Positions 44,313 to 52,769 of a stretch of DNA of 64,000 nt are shown one piece after another. The notes beneath the pieces were generated by a model, which searched no databases, was not told the origin of the DNA, and was given only the letters and a program-made list of their open reading frames with translations. This DNA is from Streptomyces sp. CB02400 (GTDB lineage: Bacteria > Actinomycetota > Actinomycetes > Streptomycetales > Streptomycetaceae), in NCBI RefSeq assembly GCF_001905725.1, contig NZ_LIWB01000003.1, positions 517,471-581,470 on the forward strand. The letters are read 5' to 3'. The first letter of the stretch is position 1. The number at the start of each line of letters is the position of its first letter. A program made the translations under genes and the position numbers.

Positions 44313-46226
44313 CTAATCCAGTAGTTCGGCGGCGTAGGCGCGGGCCTCGGAGGCTTCGGTGAGGGCGTTGGCGCGGGTGAAGGCGTCGGCGGCCTGGAGG
44401 TGGGCGGCGCGGGCCTCAGCAGGGCGGTGGGCTGTCTTGTGGGCGAGGGCCAGGTTGCTCAGGGTCTGTCCCTCGCCGTACCAGTCCCTGAACTCCCGGC
44501 AGATCTCCAGGTCCTTGCCGTACGCCTTGATCGCCTCCTCCACCCGGCCTGCCTCGCGCAGGATGATGCCGAGGTTGTGCCAGGCCCTGCCCTCGCCGTG
44601 GCGGTCTTCGGCGGCCTGGTACAGGTCACGGGCCCGGGTGTAGGCGTCGATTGCCTCCTCCTCTCGCTCCGCCTCTCGCAGGGCACTGCCGAGGTTGTCC
44701 CACGCCATGGCCTCGCCGACGCGGTCTTTGGCGGCCTGGTACAGGTTGCGGGCCCGGCGGTGGGCGCCAATTGCCTCCCCTGCCCTGCCCGCCTCCCGCA
44801 GAGCGCTGCCGAGGTTGTTCCACGCGGTGGCCTCGCCAACGCGGTGTTCGATGGCCTGATACAAGCCGATGGCACGGACGTGGGCGTCGATTGCCTCCTC
44901 CTCCCGGCCTGCTCTCTGCAGGGCGATGCCGAGGTGGTCCCATGCGATGGCCTCATCCAGCCGATACCTGGCAAGTTGCGCGGCCTCCCGCGCGGCTTTC
45001 GCGACGGCGATCCAGTCGTCGAAATACCGCCGCCAGTCCAGGTACTCCCCCAGACACTGGGCCAGCCGCACCGCCGCGCCCGCGAACCGCTCCTCCTGTC
45101 CCCACCCCACCGCCGCGACCAGACCGGATCGTTCCGCGTCCAGCCACGCCAACGCCTGCCCCCGGTCTCCGAACCGCTCCGGCACCGGCTTCCCCGGCAG
45201 CCACCGCAACCGGTCATCGGCCGCGTCCGCCCACCGCAGGTAGAACTTCAGCACCCGCTCCCGCGCCGCGTCCCCCTCCTCCCGCAACCCCGCGTCCCTC
45301 GCCACCACACCCGCCCCGAACGCCCGCACCAGGTCATGCAGCCGCCACCGCATGGCGGAAGGTGCCCCGTTGACGCGCCGAACCGGCGTGACGAGATGTC
45401 TGGCGGCTAGGTCCTCCAGCAGCAACACCACGGACTCCGGGTCGAGGTCGGCGAGAGGGGTGATCGCCTCCGTGTCGGTCTCCGTGCCTGGCGCGAGGCA
45501 GAGCAGGCGCAGCAGCCGGGCCTGCTCGGGTGGCAACCGGCGATAGGAGGTCTCCAGAACAGGCCGCAGGACGAGCGAGCGTCCGTACAGGTCGGTTCCG
45601 GGACTGCCGTGGTCGAGGACGGTGGTCGCGTCCCCGGCCTCCCGGATCTCGGCCACCAGGGAGGCGATGTCCCGGTGGCGGCGCCGACGCAACATGCCTG
45701 CCGCGATTTGGAGGGCCAGGGGCAGGTGCCCGCACAGATCAGCCAGCTCGCGCAGGGCTCCGGACTCACGCGCCGGGCGGTCGTCGCGTTCGTCGGTGTC
45801 GTGCAGGGCACGGGTCAGGAGGGCGACGGAATCGTCTGGAGCGAGTGTTTCCAGGTTGATCAAGCGTACCGGAAGGGCGTCGGGGCGGTCCCGGGAGGTG
45901 ATGAGCACCCGATGGTGGTCTGTGCCGGGCAGAAGCGGCAGGTACTGGGACGGGTCCGAGGCGTTGTCCAGAATCAGCAGCATCCTGTCCCGTCGTTCGG
46001 CGAGGAGCGTGCGGTATGCGTCGTACTGGCGGTCGGCCGTCGGCGGCAGGTCCCCGTCTCGTACGCCGAGCGCGTCGAGTAGGGCCAGGACCGCCTGATC
46101 AGCCGTAACCGGGTCATCGTCGTACCCGCGTAGGTCCACGAAGAGCGTTCCGCCCGGGAACCAGCCCCGCGCACGGGCCCGGTGCGCTGCCTCCACCGCC
46201 AGCGCGGTCTTGCCGACGCCGCCCAT
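44313..46226 (-). CDS. NB-ARC-TPR STAND protein, downstream half of a split gene
   Basis: An NLR-like STAND ATPase. The first start codon in this frame (ATG 46226) lies inside the Walker A motif (MGGVGKTAL), so it cannot be the native start. The same frame is open to beyond 46400, with PPRPLGFTGR as in the paralog at 47890, but has no ATG, GTG or TTG. Other motifs are LILDNASD (Walker B), VLITSRDR, GHLPLALQIA and RLHDLVRAFG. Five or six 40-residue TPRs fill residues of about 430-620. Removing one G near 46400 joins it to the upstream nucleosidase ORF. Confidence 0.8.
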   Translation of the reverse strand: MGGVGKTALAVEAAHRARARGWFPGGTLFVDLRGYDDDPVTADQAVLALLDALGVRDGDLPPTADRQYDAYRTLLAERRDRMLLILDNASDPSQYLPLLPGTDHHRVLITSRDRPDALPVRLINLETLAPDDSVALLTRALHDTDERDDRPARESGALRELADLCGHLPLALQIAAGMLRRRRHRDIASLVAEIREAGDATTVLDHGSPGTDLYGRSLVLRPVLETSYRRLPPEQARLLRLLCLAPGTETDTEAITPLADLDPESVVLLLEDLAARHLVTPVRRVNGAPSAMRWRLHDLVRAFGAGVVARDAGLREEGDAARERVLKFYLRWADAADDRLRWLPGKPVPERFGDRGQALAWLDAERSGLVAAVGWGQEERFAGAAVRLAQCLGEYLDWRRYFDDWIAVAKAAREAAQLARYRLDEAIAWDHLGIALQRAGREEEAIDAHVRAIGLYQAIEHRVGEATAWNNLGSALREAGRAGEAIGAHRRARNLYQAAKDRVGEAMAWDNLGSALREAEREEEAIDAYTRARDLYQAAEDRHGEGRAWHNLGIILREAGRVEEAIKAYGKDLEICREFRDWYGEGQTLSNLALAHKTAHRPAEARAAHLQAADAFTRANALTEASEARAYAAELLD

Positions 46227-46389
46227 ACCCGTGACGGCGAAGATGAGGAGCGGCAGCGCAGCCGTGTCGTCCTCGTCGGGGGAGAGGTGCGGAAGCAGGC
46301 GGTCCAGGTCCTCCGATCGACCGGTGAAGCCCAGGGGCCGGGGTGGGAGGGTGGCGGTCGCTCGCGGGACCGGGCCGTGGACGGTGCCC

Positions 46390-46404
46390 CTATCGCTGCC
46401 CTCC
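46390..46404 (-). other. Frameshift junction between nucleosidase and NB-ARC halves
   Basis: On the minus strand the nucleosidase frame reads GGA GGG CAG CGA TAG. Dropping one G from the GGG gives GGA GGC AGC GAT AGG, which runs open through the NB-ARC frame and yields one protein of 980 residues with the expected spacing to PPRP. It may be a mutation, a sequencing error in a G run, or programmed slippage. Confidence 0.7.
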
Positions 46405-47256
46405 GCTCTGCTTGCCGGTGACGGGGCCGCAGAAGGTGCCGCCCCGGAAGTCGATGTGGTCTCCGCCGTACGTCGCTCCGCCGTCCCCGCGCCGTTGGGG
46501 ACTCTCCTCGGAGTCGGAGGAACCCTCGCGCGGCCGGTGCTTGTGCAGCACCGCCACCGTCACCGCAGCCGCCTGCTCGGCAGCGCGCTTCTGCGAACCC
46601 GAGGCGTCGGCCTTGTGCTTCTTGGCGTCGGCCCGGTCGCTGATGCCCCGGATCACCAGGGCGTTCAACTGGCCGTTCAGGTGGGCCGCGTGAGCTGCTC
46701 CGGAGCCCTCCATCTCGATCGCGCCGGCGTCGTTGTAGTTCTTGCGGAGGGAGCGGGCGATCTCGGACTTGGCGTCCGCCAGGACCACGTCGCCCGTGGC
46801 GATCGGCAGGAAGTGCGCCCGCACGTCGGGCATGTCCCGCACAGCGGAACGGGCCGCCTGTACGAGCGCGTGCGAGCCCGGCAGGGATTCCGGCCGGACC
46901 TGGAAGCCGTCCGGCGTCTGCTTGCCGCCATGGATCTCGTACACCTTCGTGCCCACGACGACGTCGCCGATCCCGACGTCGTCCTTCAGGCTGCCGGCGA
47001 CACCGACGAAGAACACGGCCTCGGGACGCAGCCAGTTGATGAGCTGCGTGGTGAGAGCCGCGGCCCGCTCGGCGCCCATGCCCAGCTCGGCGAGGGCGAC
47101 GTTCCAGGAGGTACCGAGTAGTTGACCCTTCTCGACTCGGGTCCCGTCACGGTGCACCAACTCCTCCCGCTCCTCGATGTGCGCGCGAACAGCGGCATAT
47201 TCGAGCGGAAGTGCGGTCAGGACCAGAACAGTGGGCCGGGTCTCCTGCATAGTCAT
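46390..47256 (-). CDS. MTA/SAH-type nucleosidase (PNP_UDP_1) with signalling-type tail, upstream half of a split gene
   Basis: A 288-residue nucleosidase/phosphorylase-fold protein. FFVGVAGSLKDDVGIGDVVVG, the ribose-binding AIEMEGSG (residues 179-186) and the catalytic Asp207 in RGISDRAD are intact, so the enzyme domain should be active. After residue 240 come a charged linker and GDHIDFRGGTFCGPVTGK, then a stop. A near-identical motif precedes the ATPase of the paralog at 47890. The frame shift after residue 285 separates it from the NB-ARC-TPR half. In related fused proteins the nucleosidase would be the effector triggered by the STAND module. Confidence 0.85.
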   Translation of the reverse strand: MTMQETRPTVLVLTALPLEYAAVRAHIEEREELVHRDGTRVEKGQLLGTSWNVALAELGMGAERAAALTTQLINWLRPEAVFFVGVAGSLKDDVGIGDVVVGTKVYEIHGGKQTPDGFQVRPESLPGSHALVQAARSAVRDMPDVRAHFLPIATGDVVLADAKSEIARSLRKNYNDAGAIEMEGSGAAHAAHLNGQLNALVIRGISDRADAKKHKADASGSQKRAAEQAAAVTVAVLHKHRPREGSSDSEESPQRRGDGGATYGGDHIDFRGGTFCGPVTGKQSGGQR

Positions 47257-47284
47257 AAGTTACAACTGGGGGGAAGGGAATCGA

Positions 47285-47824
47285 GTGCCGGAACAGGACC
47301 TCACCGTCGGGCAGTTGCTGCTCGCCGAGTACCAGACCGTGAAGGACGAGCAGAAGGCGAGGATCGGGTTCCGGGACAACCTCCTCTACGTGACGCTGGC
47401 CGTCGTGGCCGCCGTCATCGCCGCCGCGGCCCAGGCGAAGCAGCCCTCGATGCTCCTGGCGTTGCCGCCGGTGTGCCTCGTCCTCGGCTGGACCTACCTC
47501 GTCAACGACGAGAAGATCTCGGCGATCGGCCGCTACGTCCGGGACGATCTGGGGCCCCGGCTGGCCGCCCTCGCGGCGAACGGGAGCGGCTTCACGACCT
47601 TCGGGTGGGAGGCGTACCACCGGAGCGACACCCGGCGCCGGTCCCGCAAGACGATCCAGACCGTGATCGACCTGACGGCGTTCTGCGCGGTACCGCTGGC
47701 CGCCCTGGTCGTGTTCTGGGTGAACGGCGACGGCGGCGGGCTGCTGGTCACGCTGTCGGTGCTGGAGGCGCTCGCCGTGGCGGGGCTCGGCTCGCAGGTC
47801 GTGTGGTACGCGAAGGTGGCATGA
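47285..47824 (+). CDS. Four-helix membrane protein between two STAND genes
   Basis: A 179-residue membrane protein. The N-terminal amphipathic segment (LLLAEYQTVKDEQKARIGF) is followed by two helix pairs: LLYVTLAVVAAVIAAAA with LLALPPVCLVLGWTYLV, and LTAFCAVPLAALVVFWV with LLVTLSVLEALAVAGLG. A 70-residue cytoplasmic loop lies between (NDEKISAIGRYVRDDLG). GTG at 47285 follows GGGGGGAAGGGA. It starts only 28 bases from the divergent nucleosidase and ends 65 bases before the second STAND gene. It could be a membrane effector or partner of the system. Confidence 0.8.
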   Translation: MPEQDLTVGQLLLAEYQTVKDEQKARIGFRDNLLYVTLAVVAAVIAAAAQAKQPSMLLALPPVCLVLGWTYLVNDEKISAIGRYVRDDLGPRLAALAANGSGFTTFGWEAYHRSDTRRRSRKTIQTVIDLTAFCAVPLAALVVFWVNGDGGGLLVTLSVLEALAVAGLGSQVVWYAKVA

Positions 47825-47889
47825 ACGTACGTTCCATTCACTAGCTTTGACGCACAGTCGGGAGTTGTTGACGGGGGCGAGTACGGCGT

Positions 47890-50271
47890 ATGGAAGCGGC
47901 ACTGCTGGCGGCCTTGGTCGAGGGCGCGGGCGGGGACAGTGGACGCCGGGCGGTGGACAGGCTGGCGCGGGCGGTGGGGCTCGACGCCGGCGCGACCGCC
48001 CGGGACATCGCCGAGGCGGCACAGGACCCGGCACGGCGGGAGGTCGTACGGGAGTGGGGCGAGACGGTGGCCGACCTGCTCGCCGCCGATCCGCGGGGCG
48101 TCGCCGGTGCCGTCGCGCGGGCCATGGAACGGTCCGCGCCGGGAAGCGGGACGCCCTGGTACGACGGCGACCACACCGACTTCCGGGGCGGGGTCTTCCT
48201 GCGCGAGGTGGTCGGTGCGCAGGTCGTTGTCCAGCAGGGCGGGGCCGCCGTCCCCGAGGCGATGGCCGGTCTGCCGCCGAGGCCCGGCGGGTTCACAGGC
48301 CGGGAGCGCGAGACGGAGGAGCTGCTGCGTGCGCTGGACCCGGCCGGGACGCAGTCGGCGGCGACCCTCGTCGCCGCCGTGTCCGGTCTCGGCGGCATCG
48401 GCAAGACCGCGCTCGCCGTCGAGACCACGCACCTGGCTCGTGAACGGGGCTGGTTCCCCGGCGGTGTTCTCTTCATCGACCTGCACGGCTACGACCGGGA
48501 GCCCGTCACCGCCGACCGTGCTCTCCAAGCCCTGCTGCGCGCCCTCGGCACCCTGCCGGAACACATCCCGACCACAACGGACGAGCGGGCGGCGCTCTAC
48601 CGCTCGACGCTGGCCGCTCGGGCTGACGAGCGCGGCGCGGTGCTGGTCCTGGCCGACAACGCCTCCTCGCCGGACCAGGTACGGCCCCTCCTGCCGGGCG
48701 ACTCCCGGCACCACGTCCTGGTCACGTCACGCGACCGGCTGTCCCAATTGGGCGCGCGGCTCATTCCCCTGGACCAGCTCAGTCCGAGGGAGGCGTACGA
48801 ACTCCTCGACCGTGCCCTGCGGATCGCCGACCCGTGCGACAGCCGGGTGGCCGACGACCCCGACACGGCCGAGCGACTCGCCGACCTCTGCGGGCACCTC
48901 CCGCTGGCCCTGCAGATCGCGGCCGCCCTGCTGGTGGAGGACCCGGGCAAGCCGGTGACCGAACTCGTGGCGGAGTTGGCCGAGTCCCGCGACCGGCTCG
49001 ACCACCTCGACGACGGCGAGCGCAGCGTCCGCGCCGCCTTCGAACTCTCCTACCGCCGGCTGTTGCCCGAGCACGCGCGGCTGCTGCGCCTGCTCGCTCT
49101 CGCGCCGGGGCCCGAGGTGAGTGATGAGGTCATCGCCGCGCTGGTCGGTGCCGAGGGACCTCCGGTGCGGGCTCAGAAGGCCCTGGCCCGTGCCCACCTC
49201 GTGGAGAGGGGGAGCGAGCGCGGATGGTGGCGGTTGCACGACTTGGTGCGGGTGTTCGGGGCGGGTGTGGTGGCGGGGGACGCGGGGTCGCGGGAGGAGG
49301 GGGAGGCTGCGCGGGAGCGGGTGCTGGGGTTCTACGTGCGGTGGGCGTATGCGGCTGATGACCGGTTGCGGTGGTTGCCGGGGATGGCGGAGCCGGAGCG
49401 GTTCGGGGATCGAGGGCAGGCGTTGGCGTGGCTGGACGGTGAGCGGGCGGGTCTGGTGGCGGCGGTGGGTTGGGGGCGGGAGGAGCGGTTCGCGGGCGCG
49501 GCGGTGTGGCTGGCCACATGTCTGGGGGAGTATCTGTCCTGGCGCCGGTATTTCGATGACTGGATCGCCGTCGCGGAGGCCGCGCGGGAGGCCGCGCAGC
49601 GTGCCGGGAACCGACTGGGCGAGGCCGCCGCGTTGGACCATCTCGGCATCGCCCTGCAGAGGGCGGGCCAGGCCGAGAAGGCGATCGGCGCCCACACCCG
49701 GGCCCGCGACCTGTACCGGGCCGGGGGAGACCGTGACGGCGAGGCCGGCGCGTGGGACAACCTCGGCCTCGCCATGGGGGAGGCGGGCCGGGAGGGGGAG
49801 GCGATCGAGGCCCACAGCCGGGCCCGCGACCTGTACCGGGTCGCGGGAGACCGCCACCACGAGGGCGGGGCGTGGAACAACCTCGGCGTCGCCCTGCGGA
49901 TGGCGGGTCGGGAGGGGGAGGCGATCGAGGCCCACAGCCGGGCCCGCGACCTGTACCGGGTTGCGGGAGACCGCCACCGCGAGGGCGGGGCGTGGAACAA
50001 CCTCGGCAGTGCCCTGAGGGAAGTGGGCCGGGCGGGAGAGGCGATCGAGGCGTACGGCAAGTCTCTGGAGATCTTCAGGGAGTTCGAGGACTGGTACGGC
50101 GAGGGGCAGACCCTCCACAATCTGGCCATCGCTCACGAGGCAGCCCACCGCCCCGCCGAGGCCCGCACCGCCTACCTCCAGTCCGCCGACGCCTATGCCC
50201 GCGCCAACGCCCCCACCGAAGCCACCCAGTCCCGCGCCTACGCCGCCATCCTGGACACCCCCACCCCCTAA
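47890..50271 (+). CDS. NB-ARC-TPR STAND protein (NLR-like)
   Basis: A 793-residue intact paralog of the split gene opposite. Residues 1-88 are helical and of unknown type (possible death-like or effector-association domain). Next comes GDHTDFRGGVFLREVVGAQ (residues 93-111), then PPRPGGFTGR. The NB-ARC domain has Walker A GLGGIGKTAL (about 167), Walker B VLVLADNAS, VLVTSRDR, GHLPLALQIA and the MHD-like RLHDLVRVFG. TPRs of 40 residues fill residues of about 580-770; two are nearly identical in DNA. It should oligomerise on ATP binding after sensing an unknown trigger. Its stop overlaps that of the convergent dctR-like gene. Confidence 0.9.
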   Translation: MEAALLAALVEGAGGDSGRRAVDRLARAVGLDAGATARDIAEAAQDPARREVVREWGETVADLLAADPRGVAGAVARAMERSAPGSGTPWYDGDHTDFRGGVFLREVVGAQVVVQQGGAAVPEAMAGLPPRPGGFTGRERETEELLRALDPAGTQSAATLVAAVSGLGGIGKTALAVETTHLARERGWFPGGVLFIDLHGYDREPVTADRALQALLRALGTLPEHIPTTTDERAALYRSTLAARADERGAVLVLADNASSPDQVRPLLPGDSRHHVLVTSRDRLSQLGARLIPLDQLSPREAYELLDRALRIADPCDSRVADDPDTAERLADLCGHLPLALQIAAALLVEDPGKPVTELVAELAESRDRLDHLDDGERSVRAAFELSYRRLLPEHARLLRLLALAPGPEVSDEVIAALVGAEGPPVRAQKALARAHLVERGSERGWWRLHDLVRVFGAGVVAGDAGSREEGEAARERVLGFYVRWAYAADDRLRWLPGMAEPERFGDRGQALAWLDGERAGLVAAVGWGREERFAGAAVWLATCLGEYLSWRRYFDDWIAVAEAAREAAQRAGNRLGEAAALDHLGIALQRAGQAEKAIGAHTRARDLYRAGGDRDGEAGAWDNLGLAMGEAGREGEAIEAHSRARDLYRVAGDRHHEGGAWNNLGVALRMAGREGEAIEAHSRARDLYRVAGDRHREGGAWNNLGSALREVGRAGEAIEAYGKSLEIFREFEDWYGEGQTLHNLAIAHEAAHRPAEARTAYLQSADAYARANAPTEATQSRAYAAILDTPTP
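49801..50007 (+). repeat. 120-base tandem duplication encoding two TPR units
   Basis: The blocks 49801-49887 and 49921-50007 are 120 bases apart and differ at only two positions. A third, weaker copy begins at 50041. Each unit encodes one 40-residue TPR (AIEAHSRARDLYRVAGDRH...). Confidence 0.85.
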
Positions 50272-50972
50272 CGCCCCTTCTCCACCCCCCGAACCCACCG
50301 ATAAACCAACTCAGGCCGCCCTACCTGCCCATAAACCGGCGCCCGCCCGGCCCTCCCCGCCTCCACCAGATGCTCCAGATACCGCCGAGCCGTGATCCGG
50401 GAGATCCCCACCACCTCGGCGACCCCCGCCGCAGTCAGCCCCTCCTCCACCTCCCGCAGCGCCCCCGTCACCCGCTCCAGCGTCGGCCCGCTCAACCCCT
50501 TCGGCAGCGCGGCCGGCCCCGGCGCCCGCAGCACCGCCAGCGCCCTGTCCACCTCGTCCTGCCCGCTCGCCTCGCCCACCGCCGCGTGGAACTCGGCGTA
50601 CCGAACCAGCCGGTCCCGCAGGGTCGCGAACGTGAACGGCTTCAGTACGTACTGCACGACCCCGAGCGACACCCCCTCCCGCACCACCGCCAGATCCCGC
50701 GCCGACGTCACCGCGATCACGTCGGCGTGGTGACCGGCCGCCCGCAGCGAGCGCGCGAGCTGGAGCCCGTGCACATCGGGCAGGTGCAGGTCGAGGAGGA
50801 GCAGGTCGACAGGCGTCCGGTCCAGGACCCGTCGTGCCTCCGCCCCACTCTGCGCCTTCCCGACGGCGACGAACCCGGGCACCCGCCCGACGTACATCAC
50901 ATGGGCGTCGGCGGCCACCGGGTCGTCCTCGACCACCAGCACTCTGATGGGCTCCCCGGCCACCCCGGTCAT
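50268..50972 (-). CDS. DctR/CitB-family response regulator
   Basis: A 234-residue regulator. The receiver has VVEDDP, phosphorylation site Asp61 (LLLLDLHLPDVHGL) and Lys in VLKPFTF. The C-terminal HTH is GVAEVVGISRITARRYLEHL. The ATG start overlaps the kinase stop by four bases. With the kinase and DctA divergent next to it, it should activate C4-dicarboxylate uptake. Its stop codon overlaps the stop of the STAND gene, the right edge of the accessory island. Confidence 0.92.
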   Translation of the reverse strand: MTGVAGEPIRVLVVEDDPVAADAHVMYVGRVPGFVAVGKAQSGAEARRVLDRTPVDLLLLDLHLPDVHGLQLARSLRAAGHHADVIAVTSARDLAVVREGVSLGVVQYVLKPFTFATLRDRLVRYAEFHAAVGEASGQDEVDRALAVLRAPGPAALPKGLSGPTLERVTGALREVEEGLTAAGVAEVVGISRITARRYLEHLVEAGRAGRAPVYGQVGRPELVYRWVRGVEKGR

Positions 50973-52612
50973 ACGGCGCCTCCCGCGCTCTCCACGACAG
51001 TGGAGCCCCTCAGCGGCAGCCGCGCCTCGAACACCGCGCCGCCCTCGTCCCCGGACGTCACCGACAGCACCCCGCCGTGCCGGCCCGCCGCCTGCCGTAC
51101 GAGTGCCAGCCCCAGCCCCCGCCCGCCCGGCCCGGCCGGCTTGGTCGTGAAGCCCCGCTGGAAGACCGCCTCCGTGTGGTCCGGGTCCACGCCGGGGCCG
51201 GTGTCGGAGACCCGCAGGACCAGCTCCGAGCCGTCCCCGTCCTCTTCCGTCAGTGCCGTCACCGTCACCCGCGGGTGCAGCCCGCCCTGTGCCGCGTCCA
51301 CGGCGTTGTCGATCAGGTTGCCGAGGATGGTGACCAGGTCCCGGGCGGGCAGGGTGTCGGGGAGGAGGCCGTCGTCCAGGCGGCTGTCGTCCGACACCAC
51401 CAGTTCCACACCCCGCTCGTTGGCCTGGGCGGTCTTGCCGAGGAGCAGCGCCGCGAGGACCGGCTCGCCCACCGCCGCCACCACCTGGTCGGTGAGGGCC
51501 TGCGCCAGCTCCAGCTCGGCGGTGGCGAAGTCGACCGCCTCCTCCGCCCGGCCCAGCTCGATCAGCGAGACCACGGTGTGCAGCCGGTTCGCCGCCTCGT
51601 GCGCCTGTGACCTGAGCGCCTGCGTGAAGCCGCGCTCGGAGTCCAGCTCGCCCATCAGCGACTGGAGCTCGGTCACGTCCCGCAGCGTCACCACCGAGCC
51701 GCGCTGCTGGCCGCCGGTGACCGGCGAGGTGTTCACCACCAGCACCCGGTCCGCCGTCAGGTGCACCTCGTCCACCCGGGGCTCGGAGGAGAGCAGCGCA
51801 CCCGTCAGCGGTGTGGGCAGCCCCAGCTCCGCCACCGACCTGCCCACCACGTCCTCCTCCTGGCCCACGCCCAGCAGATCCCGGCCGCCGTCGTTGATCA
51901 GCGCCACCCTGTACTGCCCGTCCAGCATCAGCAGCCCCTCGCGCACGGCGTGCAGCGCGGCCTGATGGTAGTCGTGCATGTGGCTGAGCTCGGCCGCGTT
52001 CATGCCGTGGGTGTGCCGGCGCAGCCGCGCGTTGATGACGTACGTGCCGATCGCGCCGAGCCCGAGGGCGCCGGCCGCGACCACGAGCAGCGCCGTGAGC
52101 TGGCCCTGGGCGCGCTGGCTGATCTCCTCGACCCTTATGCCGGCGCTGACCAGGCCGGTGATCCGGTCGCCGTCCCGGATCGGGGTGACCGCCCGGACCG
52201 ACGGGCCGAGGGTACCGGTGTAGGTCTCGGTGAAGGTGCGGCCCCGGAGTGCCGGACCGGTGTGGCCCTGGAAGACCAGGCCGATCTGGTCGGGGTCGGG
52301 GTGGGTCCAGCGGATGCCCCGCGGATCCATGATCGTGACGAAGTCGACGTCGGTGTCCCGCACCACCGCCAGCGCGTACGGCTGGAGCTCCGCCGACGGG
52401 TCGGACGTACGGATCGCCTCCCGCACGGACGGCGAGTCGGCGACCGAACGGGCCACCGCGGTGGCCTGGCGGCCCGCCGCCTGTTCGGCCTGGCTGCGGT
52501 CACTGACGTAGGTGAACAGCGCGTATCCGGCCACGACGACCGCGATGAGCACGGCCTGCATGGCGAAGAGCTGGCCCGCGAGGCTGCGGGGGCGGGGCAG
52601 GGGGATACGCAT
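50969..52612 (-). CDS. DcuS/CitA-family sensor histidine kinase
   Basis: A 547-residue membrane kinase. Helix 1 (LFAMQAVLIAVVVAGYALFTYV) and helix 2 (LTALLVVAAGALGLGAIGTYV) flank a PAS-like outer sensor (FVTIMDPRGIRWTHPDPDQI, typical for dicarboxylate or citrate sensing). A cytoplasmic PAS (YRVALINDGGRDLLG) follows. The phosphorylation helix is HEAANRLHTVVSLIELG, and the ATPase boxes are LIDNAVDAAQ, SDTGPGV and GRGLGLALV. It is divergent from dctA. Confidence 0.92.
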   Translation of the reverse strand: MRIPLPRPRSLAGQLFAMQAVLIAVVVAGYALFTYVSDRSQAEQAAGRQATAVARSVADSPSVREAIRTSDPSAELQPYALAVVRDTDVDFVTIMDPRGIRWTHPDPDQIGLVFQGHTGPALRGRTFTETYTGTLGPSVRAVTPIRDGDRITGLVSAGIRVEEISQRAQGQLTALLVVAAGALGLGAIGTYVINARLRRHTHGMNAAELSHMHDYHQAALHAVREGLLMLDGQYRVALINDGGRDLLGVGQEEDVVGRSVAELGLPTPLTGALLSSEPRVDEVHLTADRVLVVNTSPVTGGQQRGSVVTLRDVTELQSLMGELDSERGFTQALRSQAHEAANRLHTVVSLIELGRAEEAVDFATAELELAQALTDQVVAAVGEPVLAALLLGKTAQANERGVELVVSDDSRLDDGLLPDTLPARDLVTILGNLIDNAVDAAQGGLHPRVTVTALTEEDGDGSELVLRVSDTGPGVDPDHTEAVFQRGFTTKPAGPGGRGLGLALVRQAAGRHGGVLSVTSGDEGGAVFEARLPLRGSTVVESAGGAV

Positions 52613-52660
52613 TCAGCCAGTCTGCCTCTCGGTTCCACGGTGAACTAAATGAACGGAAGG

Positions 52661-52674
52661 GTGACCGCGCTCAC
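52661..52674. promoter_or_regulatory. Possible Crp-type site before dctA
   Basis: GTGACCGCGCTCAC matches the half-site layout GTGA-N6-TCAC of Crp-family sites, in the divergent 157-base region between the kinase and dctA. A Crp homolog exists in Streptomyces; binding here is inferred. Confidence 0.4.
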
Positions 52675-52769
52675 AAGGCACGACATAGTCACGGCATTCC
52701 CCGAAAACCCATCCCCCGGACGTGAGCCGCACGCCGGTGATGCCGACGACGTCGTCAAGGAGGGCCGCC

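Noticed and set aside
44313..50271. Two unrelated TPR genes simply placed next to each other
   Set aside because: The ATPase, linker and TPR segments align over their whole length and share the unusual Gly/Phe motif, so they are paralogs.
50195..51965. Pro/Arg/Ser-rich plus-strand frames opposite the DcuS/DctR-type genes
   Set aside because: Composition is of shadow frames and both minus-strand genes have clear two-component motifs.
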